DNA from: Eurosta solidaginis
Taxonomy: Eukaryota > Arthropoda > Insecta > Diptera > Tephritidae
Reading direction: 5' to 3'
Length of the DNA: 64,000 bases
NCBI RefSeq assembly: GCF_040869045.1
Contig: NC_090319.1
Location: forward strand, 305,586,998 to 305,650,997
The notes below the pieces were generated by a model. The model was not told the origin of the DNA. It saw only the letters and a list, made by a program, of their open reading frames with translations, and made no database searches. Below, piece after piece: positions 35,001 through 43,933 of the stretch (position 1 is the first letter of the stretch; every line of letters starts with the position of its first letter). A program made the translations under genes and the position numbers.

Positions 35001-38000
35001 AAAGTAACAATACTATCTTTTAAAATTATTCTACAATGTTGCGGGCGTATACCATCACCAATGAGTTCGATATCTTGTGGCATATGTGAATCTGCATTTC
35101 CTATATGTGTTTCACCTTCCTGCAATGTAATGAATGAATTAATGCATATTGATTATGCTATATTTTTATGTTTTATTTACCTTTAAACTGTATAAAGTCA
35201 CACCCGTAGTAATATCATTATGTATGCCAATGAGATGTGGCATTTCCGAATCTAAAACAACTCCAAGTCCAGACTTTCGTAGTCCCAAACTTTTTTGTTC
35301 TTGCAATATAGATTGAGCTTCCTTCCATTTTTCAGTCCATTCTTCAGTTAGAACTTTTTCTTGTGCTTCTTTTTTTTGTAGATCTTCTAAGACCTTCAAC
35401 GAAGGCTGCAAAGTGTTCTAATAACAAAAGTATGAAAAGCAGAATATGTGCGAATAATTAAGATTTGTTAATGTGATTTTATTGTTAATACCCTGCCGGA
35501 CGCGATATCAACTTGAATGGTTTTAGATCGAGATGAAGAAAAAATTACATCATCAGGTTGCCAGCGCATTTATAGCTTCTCCAAACCCAATTGTCAACCT
35601 CACCTTCGAGCGGCGAATCCCGTTTCACTAACAAATGAGGCTCTGGCGACCCCAAGCTCCTCATGAAACTGGGGGGTGGCGAGAGAGGGATGGCCTGAAG
35701 GTTTAATGTGGCCATACAAATCGTTCCCGAGATGGTCGGGCTAGCACCTTAATGGAGCTGTGTTACCGGAGCGTACCGGATCTGTATCCGGCAAAGGACC
35801 ATCACATCGATAACATTCCCTAAGCCTTCGAGGAGTAACCTTATCGCTACAGCAACAACAACAAGAAACAACAACAAGAAACAACAACAAGAACAACAAC
35901 AACAACATCAGGATGAGTATTTTTGCGATTGGCAATCTAGCTGTTTTTATTGTTGTAGCAGGGCTTCGCGCCATCCAATAGATGCGACCAATCACAAATT
36001 GTCATCAATGCCCTCTAACGGGAGTCCAAGGAAACTTGCTGCTTCAACAGGGCTGGACCATAATGAGAGCCTGTTAGAGGCGTTGGTTCCACAATACAGT
36101 TAAAGTTATGGGTGGTGTCATGTGGGAATACATTACAAGCAGGACATATGTTTTGTATGTCGGGGTTGATTCTGGATAGGTAAGAGTTTAACTTGTTACA
36201 GTACCCAGATCGAAATTGAGCTAGAGTGACGCGCGTTTCCCTAGGAGGGTGCGTTTCTCCTCCTAGTTTTGGGTATTGTACTTTGAGTACAGGATTCACC
36301 GCGCAATTCCTGGCATAGAGCTCCGACGTCTGTTTATGGGTTTCACTGAGGACCTGCTTGTGCTTTTTAGCTTCATACGGCTGTGTTCTCAGGTGCCGTA
36401 TTTCCTCATAATGCTTACGGAGATGACTCCTTAAGCCCCTGGCCGGTGTAGTCTCATCAATCAGATGTATGTTGGGGTGTCCAGGTTTCTGTGTATTCAT
36501 GTTAGCATTTCATTTCTCTCCCTAATGGGGAGCATTCTCGCCTCATTATGTAGATGGTGTTCTGGGAACATAAGAAGACAGCCCGTGGCTGTTCTGAGGG
36601 CGGTATTTTGGCAGACCTGTAGCTTCTTCCAGTGAGTAGTCTACATAGCATGCAATCGGCGAGCCAATTGCTTTGTAAGTGGTAATGAGCGTTTCTTTAT
36701 CTTAACCCCAAGTACTGCCAGCGAAAGACTTGAGGATTTTATTGCGGCTCTGGATTTTCGGTACAATTGCGGCTGCATGCTCACCAAAATGTAGATCCTG
36801 ATCGAACGTCACATCCAAGTTTTTGGGGTGTAAGGCAGTCGGTGGCGTGGATGTTCAAAATGGTCTGACAATCGAGCTAAGGCGAACATAATCATTTTAC
36901 TCGAACGTAATCATTTTGTGAAACAATTAAAGCAGCTAGCTTTCTGACAAAGTTATTCGTAGTAAATATCCTGAATTTAATTTGTTTTTAATTTTTCCTA
37001 ATAAAGTCTTCACATGTGTTACCAATTTATACATTCTAGCGACCCACGGTGGGGGCCCCCAGCGGGTTAGGGGGTCAGAATATACCTGCGGTAGGTATGC
37101 CTGTCGTAAGAGGCGACTAAAATACCAGATTCAAGGGGCTGTGTAGCGGAACTCTTCAGGTTGCCAGCGCAATATATAGCTTCTCCAAACCCAATTGTCA
37201 ACCTCACCTATCCGCGGCGAATCCTGTTTCACTAGCAGATGAGGCTCTGGCGACCCCAAGCTCCTCATGGAACTTGGGGGTAGGAAGGGAGGGAATGGCC
37301 TGAAGGCTAAATAGGGCCACATAAATCGTTCCCGAGATGGTCGGGCTAGCACCTTAATGGTGCTGTGGTACCGGAGCGTACCGGATCTGTATCCGGCAAA
37401 GGACCACCACATCGATAACTCTCCCCAATGCCTTCGGGGAGCAACCTTATCGCTACAACAACAACAACAACAACAACCTACGGTGGGGTATTTGATCAAT
37501 TTAGCTGGCCAAAAGTCGATTTTCTCAAAATATTCCAATTTTTTTTTTAAATACTCTTCCTGGCGTTCCTAGATGTCCACTGAATAGTATACATACCCCA
37601 AAACCCATCTGCAATGTCAACGGAGCTAACCGCGCACATCTAAAGTTGTATAAAAATTGTGTGCAGTTCGATGTATTTTTGGATTAAAAAGCAATGTACA
37701 GTCTAACCTAAATACTTGTTCACTTCTTTAGCCTTAATCAAATCTAGTTAAGCTTTGTATTAGTAATACTATATCGATGTACTAAATTTGATTCAAATCT
37801 GTCAAGCCGTTTTCGAGATGGTAGAAATATAAAAAAGGTGAGGTGGCAACCCTAAATGCCAACCCCATACCCATACTGACATACATATCTCATGTAATGA
37901 CAAGAAAAGACCCCTGGTCCCTCCGAAACTGGAGGCTCGATCCAAGTAATTCTGCGCGCGGAACACAAATTTCCTTTCATAACAATGAAGTGAGACAACC

Positions 38001-41000
38001 ACTTTTTTAACAGAAATAACTGCTGTTTTAGTTTTGGCCAGCTAGATTGATCAAATACCCCACAGTGCGACCCCTAAATATCAATATTTTCAAAAACTTT
38101 ACAAAACAAGGGCAAAACGACCCTTTTGTTGAGGTGGTGCTATATGAATATGGTTAGTCCAATCTTTTCAATTCTTACATGTCAACAAAAAATCTTGGGC
38201 AATTTCACTGCAGGGTATTTTTTAAAACCTACCAAATATAGGTAGTATGTAACACTTACAATATCACCGTTTAGCATAGATTTCAGCTTATTGATCTCTT
38301 CACGTAATTCGCGTATTAGCTTAACATTTGTATCTTCGTTAATTGTCGGTTTATTGATTATATTCTTAGCACGATTTGCATAACGTAAAGTACTTAAGGT
38401 TTCACTATAATTACAATCGGCCGGTGAGAGTGCAGCAATCATTATTGTCTTACTATTACCACCCAAACTATCCTTTAACAACCATGTAAGTATGGAATCA
38501 CGATAGGGAATGTAAAGAATACGTTTTGTTGTACCAACAGGGCTAACAGTGGGAGTATATGTACTTGTTGTGCTTGTTTGCTCCGCCAATGCGGAGATAA
38601 CACTGCCGAGAGTCACTAGCGATTTATTAATATGCGCACCCTCCTTCAGGCGTTGACCAGTAGCGCCAGTAGCATTAGCTCGTTCACTGTTAAAAAAAAA
38701 ATAATTTAATAAAAGATGAAGCTTGAATATTTATTAGGGTATTTACCTGCCAGCCAAATCCACCAAATGTATTTTTGAAACTGTTTCACTGGGCATATCA
38801 TTCATAAAAACAGCTTGTACAAAGGTTATTGTGAATATAGCGTGACTACGACTGCTGGTATCATTCATATTTGTACTGGCAGTTGTACGTTGGATATTTC
38901 CACGCGCTATGCATTCCTATTGGGGATAGTAAAAAAAATTTAATTTTGAGGTATTCATTTACGCGTTTACTTGAACATAAATATATAGCTTTTATGAATG
39001 CATGTGCATACATAAAGATATTTCGAACACAAAATTTTTTCGAGGTTCATAGTCATTTTACATCATCAAACATGACTTCGAAAAAATTTCGAAATTGAAA
39101 TTACTTTCGAAAAAAGTCCAAAATATAGGTTTTCAACAGTAACAAATAATTTTACAATTACGGTTTACATTCTCATTATGCACAGTACGCTATTTTCCGT
39201 CATAAGTATTTTGAACTTAATAAAAAGTGTTATAAAGATTACATATGTAAAATTAAAAGAAACATTATTTGCCACCCGAAGTATTTTTATGATTTCGTAA
39301 ATTCTAAACGCAGAACTAACGGATTTCCTTCTGCCATGAAATTTAGAAATAGCATTTCCAGCGACGATCAAGAGATTGCAAACTTCTTCGCTCAATTCTT
39401 TCACTCTAATTACTCAGCTGTGGTTGATTCATCACCTACAAATTATCCGTATGAGCTCCATTCTAGTAACTCAATATATGCCCCACATTTGCTGCCTGAA
39501 GATGTTCTACTACATCTAAAGACCCTAAAAGAATCCTTCAAATACGGTCCCGATTTGATCCCAACATGTTTTCTTAAAAAATGTGCGGAATACATTTACC
39601 AGCCCCTTACTGATCTGTTTAACCTCTCTTTAAAAAATGGCATTTTCCCGACGGCTTGGAAGGAATCTTTCCTTATCCCACTCCATAAAAAAGGAAGCAA
39701 GTCGTCTATTGAAAACTATCGTGGAATAGCAAAGCTCTCCGCTATCCCTAAGCTTTTCGAAGCAATCGTTACTAATCACCTTACATTTTCGATTTCTACA
39801 TTGATAGATAGTTCTCAGCATGGCTTTTGTAGAGCCAAATCAACCACAACCAATTTGCTTGAATTTACAACTCACATCTTTAATGGGTTTAGAAACAATC
39901 ATCATACCGACGTTATATACACTGATTTCAGCAAAGCATTCGACAAAGTACGCCACTCATTACTTGTTTATAAACTCGAATTGCTTGGTTTTCAACCCGG
40001 CCTAACTCGCTGGATCTCCTCCTATCTTTGCGGTAGAACTCAAAGAGTCATTTTTAAAAACATTTTTTCGAATGTCATCGACGTTCCCTCCGGTGTGCCT
40101 CAGGGCAGCCAACTCGGTCCTATTCCGTTTTTGATCTTTATAAACGAGTTTCCACAACTATAAAATATTCTAAAATTTTAATGTATGCCGACGACGTAAA
40201 ACTTTTTAAGTCATAGGCGTCGGTTGAAGAACGTTCTGTAGTCCAGGCGGATTTAAATCGCTTAGTTACTTGGTGTAATGCGAATTTTATGCCTCTCAAC
40301 ATAGAAAAATGTAAATCCATGTGTTTTTCACGTGGGAACATACAGCCAGCTTACTACACAATTAATAGCCAAACTCTGGAAAGCGTTGATGTTTTTGTCG
40401 ACTTGGGAGTTACAATGAATTGCAAACTTAGTTTCAACCCTCATATTAATGCCACAGTCAATAAAGCGACGGGAGTTTTAGCATTTGTGAAAAGATGGGC
40501 AAAAGAGTTTAGTGATCCTTACGTTACAAAAACCCTTTTTACATCATTGGTGAGGCCGATATTAGAATATGGATCGATAATTTGGAATCCGCGTTATCAA
40601 GTTCATGTGGATAGACTAGAATCAATTCAAAAACAGTTTTTACTTTTCGCCTTGAGAAATCTTCAATGGGACTCTCCGTATAATCTCCCTCCTTACACTA
40701 ATCGATTAAAACTAATAAATCTTCCTAGCCTTGCAAGTCGTAGAGAAATGCTAGGTGTACTATTTATGGCTATACTTTTAAATGGATCGATTTCAAGCCC
40801 ACTTCTTTTGAACGAAGTAAACTTGAATGTTACATGCCGAGTTTCAAGGCATTATAAACCTATAATTCTTAAACAATGCAGAAGCAATTTCCAACTACAC
40901 GAACCTTTTCTATGTTTGTGTGAAGATTATAACTCTCACTCGAGAATAATTGATGTTTCGGACTTGCTCTTTGCCATAAAAAAGATGGTTCTATCTTCTC

Positions 41001-43178
41001 TTAATAATTAAAAAAATTATATTTATATCTATATTTCTCAGCTGATGAGTTTCTCTGTAGCTGAGTGATTTTAGATCTCGGCGCTTAAGAAGCCACTGCC
41101 TCTCAAAGAAAAAAAAAAAAAAAAAAAGTATGTATGAATTAAAACAGGATTAGCTTGGTTTCATGGGGCCACTTGAGGGCAGTGCGCTGCCACAACGTCC
41201 GAGAAAAAAAAAAAAAAAACTAAAACTTTTGACTACTTTCAAAAATATTTTGACAACGTCCGAGAAAAAAAAACTAAAACCTTTGACTACTTTCAAAAAT
41301 ATTTTGAATTTCGAAAGTTTTTAAAATCAATATTTTTTATCGTAAATGTCATATTCGGTTTTCCTTTGCAATTGTATGTGATGATTTACGAGGAATAGTG
41401 AAAAATATAATCTCAAAGCTTTTTCGAAATTCAAATTATAACTGAAGATATTACAAGCACACTATATTTCGGCTACCAAACTTTGCCTTCGGACCTAGAA
41501 TTTTGTGGACCACAAACTTCAGAGAATACATATAAATATTATTAAGATTTATTCTGAGCTTATATTCGGCGAGATTCTTAAATGGCTTTTATACTAAAAA
41601 TTGGTAAGACCTACATGTTTAATGCCGACTTTGAACGGCATCTGTTAGGAAGCCTTTCAGGGCAGGAATGCACTCAGAGTTAAGAACAAAAATTTTTAAA
41701 GTCACTTTTCCCGGGACTTGAGCCTAGGTCAGTATGTCAGGCATGCAATACAACTTCGAAAATATTTCGAAACTAATTTTCTATGGCAAGCGACCGTTTT
41801 AAACAATACAACCTCGAAAATATTTCTAAATCTTAATTATTTTCAGTATGCTGGGCAGCCGTCTCAAGCAATACAACTTCGAAACATTTCAAAACTCGAA
41901 ATTGTTTTCAAAAATAGTCCAAAACGATATTCGGCGTCATTCTCCGTTGGATTTTTTAGCACTGGGGCGTTTCTCCAGTAGGAGAAGGGGATAGAGCTTT
42001 TATCGATATACTCGAATGAAAGTATCGATACTAGTACTCATACTCAGTAAAAGGTATCGCGTACACTCGAACCAAGTGAGTACTTCGGAAACCGAACATT
42101 TTATACCCAGCTGTGTGCTCCCACGTACCTACTAAACATAACTTTAAAGAGAAACGTTACGAACATTAAATGATGTAAAACCTGGAATAAACTGAGTTTA
42201 CATTTTCAAATATTGAGTTCCGTAAGAGGCTATACAACACTTGCTGTCATAAAAACTATGTTCTTACTTAATTTCATTAAGATTGGTCGATTTTTGATCG
42301 CTCATGGCATTTGAAAAAAAAACAAGGTTTTAATTGGAAGAGAAACTTTGGACTACAAAGGAAAGTAAAAAATTTCTAGCGCGTTTTCTTATGGTCGGGA
42401 TACCGCGCTTGAGCCTGTGACCACCGGCACTTCGTAAAGTATCGGGGGAAAGTATCCAGGTAAAGTATCGACACTTTACTCAGTACTTCGTAAATAAATG
42501 GGGAGTGTTATCGATGTTCATAGTCCTTTGCCGGATATAGATCTTGGGGTCGCCAGAGCTGCGGCTGCTAAGGAAACAGGATTCGCCACGGGTAGGTGAA
42601 GTTGATAATTGGGTTGGAAAGCTATAAATTGCGCTGGCAACCCCTTGAAAGCATTGTGCTACACAACCCCTTGAATCAGTTTGGTATTTAAATCGCCTCT
42701 TACGACAGGCATACCTGCCGCGGGTATATTCTAAGCCCCATAACCCGCTGGTGGGGATAAGTATCTACTACTCAGTACTGGTATCGCTCCATCACAACGT
42801 GAGACTGTTGGCACAGCCATATAGGCTGCCAGGAAAATCAAATAGATTTCATTTATTTTCTTACCTGAATTTCTTCGAAATTCGCAACTGCATGCTGTGA
42901 AAGATTCTCAACATATGGTCCTAGTGTGCGATGCTCTCTAACGCGCAAGCCATGTCCTGCACTACGTGGTCCAAGCAAATCCTTTACCCGCTCATTATAA
43001 ATCTCCAAATAACTTGCGTGCGTTTTATAGCCTGTACCTGACTCCTGGCCGACACGCATACGTGCAAACAATTCTTGGCAAATGCGTGGTATCAATCCAG
43101 GATTATCGGGCATACCCATCATGGTGAAGGTTTTGCCCGAACCAGTTTGACCGTAGGCAAATACGCAAGCATTGTAGC
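25901..43178 (-). CDS. Klp98A: Kinesin-3 motor of KIF16B/Klp98A type (partial, 11 exons)
   Basis: Eleven GT-AG bounded exons join in phase to 1098 codons with no stop. In order: a motor domain with P-loop GQTGSGKT, switch I region [10 protein letters not shown] and switch II DLAGSE; a neck region; an FHA domain (PHLIGIHND ... [13 protein letters not shown]); coiled coils; a Ser/Thr/Asn-rich linker; and a PX domain start ([19 protein letters not shown] ... [11 protein letters not shown]). Motor + FHA + C-terminal PX is the architecture of KIF16B and Drosophila Klp98A, plus-end motors that carry early endosomes by binding phosphoinositides through PX. Missing are the first coding exon before [11 protein letters not shown] and the exon(s) completing PX. 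Introns are 56-80 bp or 1.6-3.9 kb, the long ones filled with repeats. I see no frame defect in the exons present. Confidence 0.93.
26185..26305. repeat. Perfect 41-bp inverted repeat with 39-bp loop
   Basis: GGCGCATAGTCATAGTCAAA and the following 21 bases (26185-26225) are exactly inverted at 26265-26305. The repeat lies in the 1.6-kb intron between exons J and K of the kinesin gene. It could be the centre of a MITE or a stable hairpin in the pre-mRNA. Weaker inverted similarity continues into the loop. Confidence 0.85.
27360..27525 (+). repeat. GA-rich low-complexity tract
   Basis: About 165 bp consist almost only of purines, with loosely repeated GAGTGGGAATGAGAG-type units. On the sense strand of the kinesin gene this is a long C/T-rich tract in the intron before the PX exon, about 150 bp after the exon J donor. 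It is probably a degenerate microsatellite. Confidence 0.75.
27678..28546 (-). CDS. Klp98A: Klp98A exon J: low-complexity linker and coiled coil
   Basis: The longest exon found (869 bp). The first two thirds are rich in Ser, Thr, Asn and Asp ([20 protein letters not shown]) and are probably disordered. A Cys-rich patch ([20 protein letters not shown]) precedes a helix ([20 protein letters not shown]) that likely forms a coiled coil. The exon ends EF plus one base at donor GTAAGTGA, to join the PX exon in phase 1. Confidence 0.92.
28621..28799 (-). CDS. Klp98A: Klp98A exon I: coiled coil
   Basis: These 179 bp encode a long helix ([20 protein letters not shown], later [20 protein letters not shown]). 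I place the donor at GTAATT (28615-28620) because this gives phase 2 and an open join to exon J. If the 74-bp intron is retained, a TAA stop follows immediately (KKAE, then stop), so a short product lacking PX could be made. Confidence 0.85.
28880..28993 (-). CDS. Klp98A: Klp98A exon H: coiled coil linker
   Basis: These 38 codons, phase 0, encode [20 protein letters not shown] and a helix ending FIKDTVKRN. The acceptor follows a run of T (CTTTTTTTTAG) and the donor is GTAAGTGT. The upstream intron of 1994 bp contains the 11-bp-period satellite and a SINE. Confidence 0.88.
29128..29440. repeat. Degenerate 11-bp tandem satellite, block 1
   Basis: The sequence can be read as successive units of 11 bp (some 10 or 12) of the form GAAATNNTNCC, for example GAAATGCTCCC, GAAACTTTCGC, GAAATGGCGTT, GAAATTACCCT. 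Few units are identical, so the array is old. It lies in the 1994-bp intron between kinesin exons G and H. Confidence 0.8.
29441..29825. other. Unrelated segment splitting the 11-bp satellite
   Basis: The 385 bp between the two satellite blocks show no 11-bp period and are AT-rich. A phrase GGGCTATTAGCGAGCTTTGG recalls the TAGCGAGCTTTG of the inverted-repeat unit at 21968-22280. It may be an insertion in the array, but I see no clear terminal repeats. Confidence 0.5.
29826..30595. repeat. Degenerate 11-bp tandem satellite, block 2
   Basis: Same unit as 29128-29440. A clear run near 30117-30240 reads GAAATTATCCT, GAGAAAATCTT, GAAATTATTTC, GAAATTGTTCC, GAAATAGTGCC, GAAATGATCTC and so on, every 11 bases. 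The array ends shortly before a SINE at 30629. Confidence 0.82.
30629..30908 (+). mobile_element. tRNA-derived SINE, copy 1
   Basis: The head GCCGTGGTGTGATGGTAGCC and GGGTTCAACTCCCGGG resemble tRNA box A and box B. The body has TGCCTTGCAGATGCC, GTCGGCATAAAACATGTAGG and GAAGCTCGACC. It ends in a T-rich tail. It shares head and body with 53144-53506, and body pieces with 41585-41735 and 44785-44945 (both inverted). It sits in the kinesin G/H intron, antisense to the gene. Confidence 0.85.
30988..31110 (-). CDS. Klp98A: Klp98A exon G: coiled coil
   Basis: These 41 codons, phase 0, encode [20 protein letters not shown] and a helix ending [13 protein letters not shown]. Acceptor TTTCCAATATAG and donor GTTTGTTC bound it. 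It is too short to stand out by length, but phase and composition match the flanking coiled-coil exons. Confidence 0.88.
31226..32886. mobile_element. Non-coding element, ends AACAAGTAAGGAAGG ... CAGCTGAGTATAAAA
   Basis: The left end AACAAGTAAGGAAGGCTAAG with ACTCAGCTGAG matches the copy starting at 61694 and, inverted, the end at 54413. The right end has GCTCAGCTGAGTATAAAA. Internal landmarks are GGTATCAAAT, TTTTCGAGATATCGCCATAA and paired GTGGGCGTGGT / CACGCCCAC phrases. It contains two units of the roughly 130-bp repeat that is expanded in the 61.7-kb copy. No transposase is visible. It lies in the kinesin F/G intron. Confidence 0.75.
33187..34213. mobile_element. Outer inverted-repeat element interrupted by a hAT-type MITE
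   Basis: The left part begins TGGGTCGATTTCTATGG with CCGATATCGCGC, and the right part ends with the inverted GCGCGATATCGG ... AAATTGACCCA. Inner landmarks (GAGCCTGCGAAATTTCA; CATGACCTACTAAAAAAAAT) are also inverted between the two sides. The middle is occupied by the insert 33449-34084. No coding capacity. Confidence 0.75.
33449..34084. mobile_element. hAT-type MITE with 8-bp target duplication
   Basis: The ends are TAGGCCGGGTCGATTT and, inverted, TAGGGCGGGTCGATTT; they continue as inverted repeats for about 130 bp (ATTCTAGGGATCAAAATAAG and GAACCATACCTCTAAAACGA in both arms). GTATACAT flanks both sides (33441-33448 and 34085-34092). An 8-bp duplication with TAGG-type ends is the mark of the hAT superfamily. 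At 636 bp and without a transposase, it is non-autonomous. Confidence 0.88.
34377..34550 (-). CDS. Klp98A: Klp98A exon F: coiled coil
   Basis: These 58 codons, phase 0 at both ends, are highly charged and helical ([20 protein letters not shown]). The intron separating it from exon E is 56 bp, close to the lower limit for fly introns. The next intron is 3266 bp and carries two large repeats. Confidence 0.92.
34607..35119 (-). CDS. Klp98A: Klp98A exon E: FHA domain
   Basis: These 171 codons hold most of the FHA domain: [24 protein letters not shown], then [20 protein letters not shown]. This last phrase is characteristic of KIF16B/Klp98A motors. A Ser-rich segment ([19 protein letters not shown]) follows and may be a phosphorylation region. 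The exon ends in ENALKQLNI before the donor GTGAGTAGT. Confidence 0.95.
35181..35417 (-). CDS. Klp98A: Klp98A exon D: neck coiled coil and FHA start
   Basis: These 79 codons are in phase 0 at both ends. The first part is a charged helix ([20 protein letters not shown]) that precedes the FHA domain in kinesin-3 motors and is thought to control dimerisation. The second part begins the FHA ([20 protein letters not shown]). The 2842-bp intron before it contains two copies of a CAA-tailed repeat and a LINE fragment. Confidence 0.93.
35557..35907 (+). repeat. CAA-tailed repeat family, copy 1
   Basis: GTTGCCAGCGCATTTATAGC through CCGGATCTGTATCCGGCAAA to a (CAA)n-like tail. The same body occurs at 37040-37477 and, inverted, at 42524-42757. 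This copy lacks the 5' part. The family could be a SINE or the non-coding end of a LINE. Confidence 0.75.
36015..36640 (-). pseudogene. Jockey-type LINE C-terminal fragment
   Basis: The main frame (161 codons) has [20 protein letters not shown] followed by the Cys-His motif [17 protein letters not shown], typical of the C-terminus of Jockey-group LINE polymerases. Sequence upstream, including [20 protein letters not shown], is in another frame, so there is an indel near 36480. It lies in the kinesin C/D intron in the same direction as the gene, between two CAA-tailed repeats. Dead remnant. Confidence 0.8.
37040..37477 (+). repeat. CAA-tailed repeat family, copy 2 (longest)
   Basis: It begins GACCCACGGTGGGGGCCCC, passes TATGCCTGTCGTAAGAGGCG and TCCCGAGATGGTCGGGCTAG, and ends in (CAA)7 or so. 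This is the most complete of the three copies (about 440 bp). The head is GC-rich with the palindromic phrase TACCTGCGGTAGGTA. Its class is not known to me. Confidence 0.78.
38260..38686 (-). CDS. Klp98A: Klp98A exon C: end of motor domain and neck
   Basis: These 427 bp complete switch II (SERANATG), then [19 protein letters not shown] and [20 protein letters not shown], the kinesin signature helix and strand, and [17 protein letters not shown], the end of the motor. A Ser/Thr-rich insertion ([17 protein letters not shown]) sits in the loop before the YRDS motif. A short neck ([15 protein letters not shown]) closes the exon at the donor GTAAGTGTT. Confidence 0.95.
38747..38916 (-). CDS. Klp98A: Klp98A exon B: switch I and start of switch II
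   Basis: These 170 bp encode [20 protein letters not shown] (switch I, contacts the nucleotide gamma-phosphate) and end in HLVDLAG, with the next Ser codon split AG|T across the intron. The splice phases agree with exon A (0) and exon C (2). The upstream intron of 3948 bp holds an antisense LINE and several repeats; the downstream intron is only 60 bp. Confidence 0.95.
39336..40163 (+). pseudogene. LINE reverse transcriptase, N-terminal part
   Basis: The frame is open for 275 codons from an internal Met, and coding character extends upstream to about 39205. It holds [40 protein letters not shown], motif A ([19 protein letters not shown]) and motif B ([13 protein letters not shown]). The catalytic motif YADD follows in another frame at about 40183-40194. 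A single indel near 40160 breaks the enzyme between motif B and motif C. Confidence 0.87.
40289..41011 (+). pseudogene. LINE reverse transcriptase, thumb and C-terminal part
   Basis: The 240 codons begin at an internal Met; the same frame reaches back through the stop TAG near 40216 to YADDVKLF. It contains [14 protein letters not shown], the region [20 protein letters not shown] and [20 protein letters not shown], all typical of the region after the palm in Jockey/CR1-group LINEs. Natural end at 41011, about 100 bp before the poly(A). Confidence 0.87.
41192..41306. repeat. Tandem duplication of about 55-60 bp
   Basis: ACAACGTCCGAGAAAAAAA followed by CTTTTGACTACTTTCAAAA and ATATTTTG occurs twice in a row (41192-41252 and 41253-41306). 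The copies differ mainly in the length of the A run, so the duplication is recent. Confidence 0.85.
41307..42519. other. Intron sequence with SINE remnant and short repeats
   Basis: Apart from the SINE remnant (41585-41735), there are three imperfect units starting AATACAACTTCGAAAATATT at about 41749, 41807 and 41870. No gene is seen. Confidence 0.55.
41585..41735 (-). mobile_element. tRNA-derived SINE, copy 2 (decayed)
   Basis: In reverse complement it has CTCAAGTCCCGGGAAAAGTG (box B side) and, further on, AGATGCCGTTCAAAGTCGGC and AAACATGTAGGTC, which match the SINE body. The 5' tRNA half is lost. Confidence 0.7.
42524..42757 (-). repeat. CAA-tailed repeat family, copy 3 (inverted, partial)
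   Basis: In reverse complement it matches the first half of copy 2 (GCGGGTTATGGGGCTTAGAA; GGTATGCCTGTCGTAAGAGG; GGGGTTGCCAGCGCAATTTA). It stops before the CAA tail. It lies about 100 bp from kinesin exon A, inside the A/B intron. Confidence 0.75.
42865..43178 (-). CDS. Klp98A: Klp98A exon A: motor domain with P-loop
   Basis: These 314 bp start in the second base of a glycine codon after the acceptor AATTTACAG and end at CAG before GTAAGAAA. They encode [16 protein letters not shown] (ATP-binding P-loop) and [16 protein letters not shown], the standard beta-strand and loop of kinesin motors. This is the most 5' exon found. The upstream exon must end in a lone G of a Gly codon and was not located to the right of 43178. 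Confidence 0.95.
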
Positions 43179-43398
43179 CTGTAAATTGAAAATGAAAAAA
43201 AGGTAACATAATTATATTTTCGTTTTGAAGAATAAAGATATATGTATGTACATTATGGTGGCCTTAATACATAAATCAAATGAGCAATTCTTCTGGTGTC
43301 CCTTCATACGATAATAGCAAGATCAAAAGTATCACATGTACAATTAGGACTCGGTTGGAGGCGAGTAAGGGGTGTTACACAGTAATTGAAGTTCATAT

Positions 43399-43929
43399 TG
43401 CAACGAATTTCGAGAAATTCCGCTTATTTGAAACCTTCGGCTAACGTTCCAATCGCTAAACTGTTGAATAAATAACTCCAATATTCTGTATTGAATATAT
43501 ATTCTGTATTATTAGACTGCTTTGGGAGTACAATTATACTTCACTTCGCAACTGATAGCGCGTTTAAATCAAACCGATTCTGACTACTCAGCTTGCGCTG
43601 TTTTTATACTCTCCGTTGCTTCATTCGCATATTTCTACTAAAGTCTAGACGTTTCGCCTTCTAGAACTGCTGTATCTCCTGCTTGGTAATTTCTATATAC
43701 ATGCATATTTGTAGTTTATCTTTATCTTATAGCCATATGCGGGTGTATGCGTTAGTACTACTTCGGTTGATGATGACATGTGTTTGTGAGTATCTCTTCG
43801 TTGCCTTGTATGCATGTGTGTAAATGATCATTGATATGTTTATGTACACACGAGTGGCTGCTTCATGTTTTTTTATTGTTGCGTGATTATTTATTTAGTA
43901 TCAGCTTAGTGATGCTAAGATTCGTCACA
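43399..43929 (-). mobile_element. Solo LTR, inverted, ATAT target duplication
   Basis: The 531 bp are the reverse complement of the family at 20455-20939. In that direction it starts TGTGACGAATCTTAGC and ends AATTCGTTGCA. ATAT flanks both sides (43395-43398 and 43930-43933). The TATA element (GTATAAAAA on the minus strand, near 43604) and the AATATTGGAGTTATT phrase are conserved. It lies just upstream of the most 5' kinesin exon found and points the same way as the gene. Confidence 0.88.
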
Positions 43930-43933
43930 ATAT

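Larger units (their letters stand above)
39180..41127 (+). mobile_element. LINE in antisense within the kinesin A/B intron
   Basis: A 5'-truncated non-LTR retrotransposon covers RT and the C-terminal region and ends in a poly(A) tail at 41107-41127. The coding sequence is broken by one frameshift near 40150-40165 and one in-frame TAG near 40216, so it is dead, though little decayed otherwise. The layout and RT motifs suggest a CR1/Jockey-type element; I cannot fix the clade. Confidence 0.88.
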
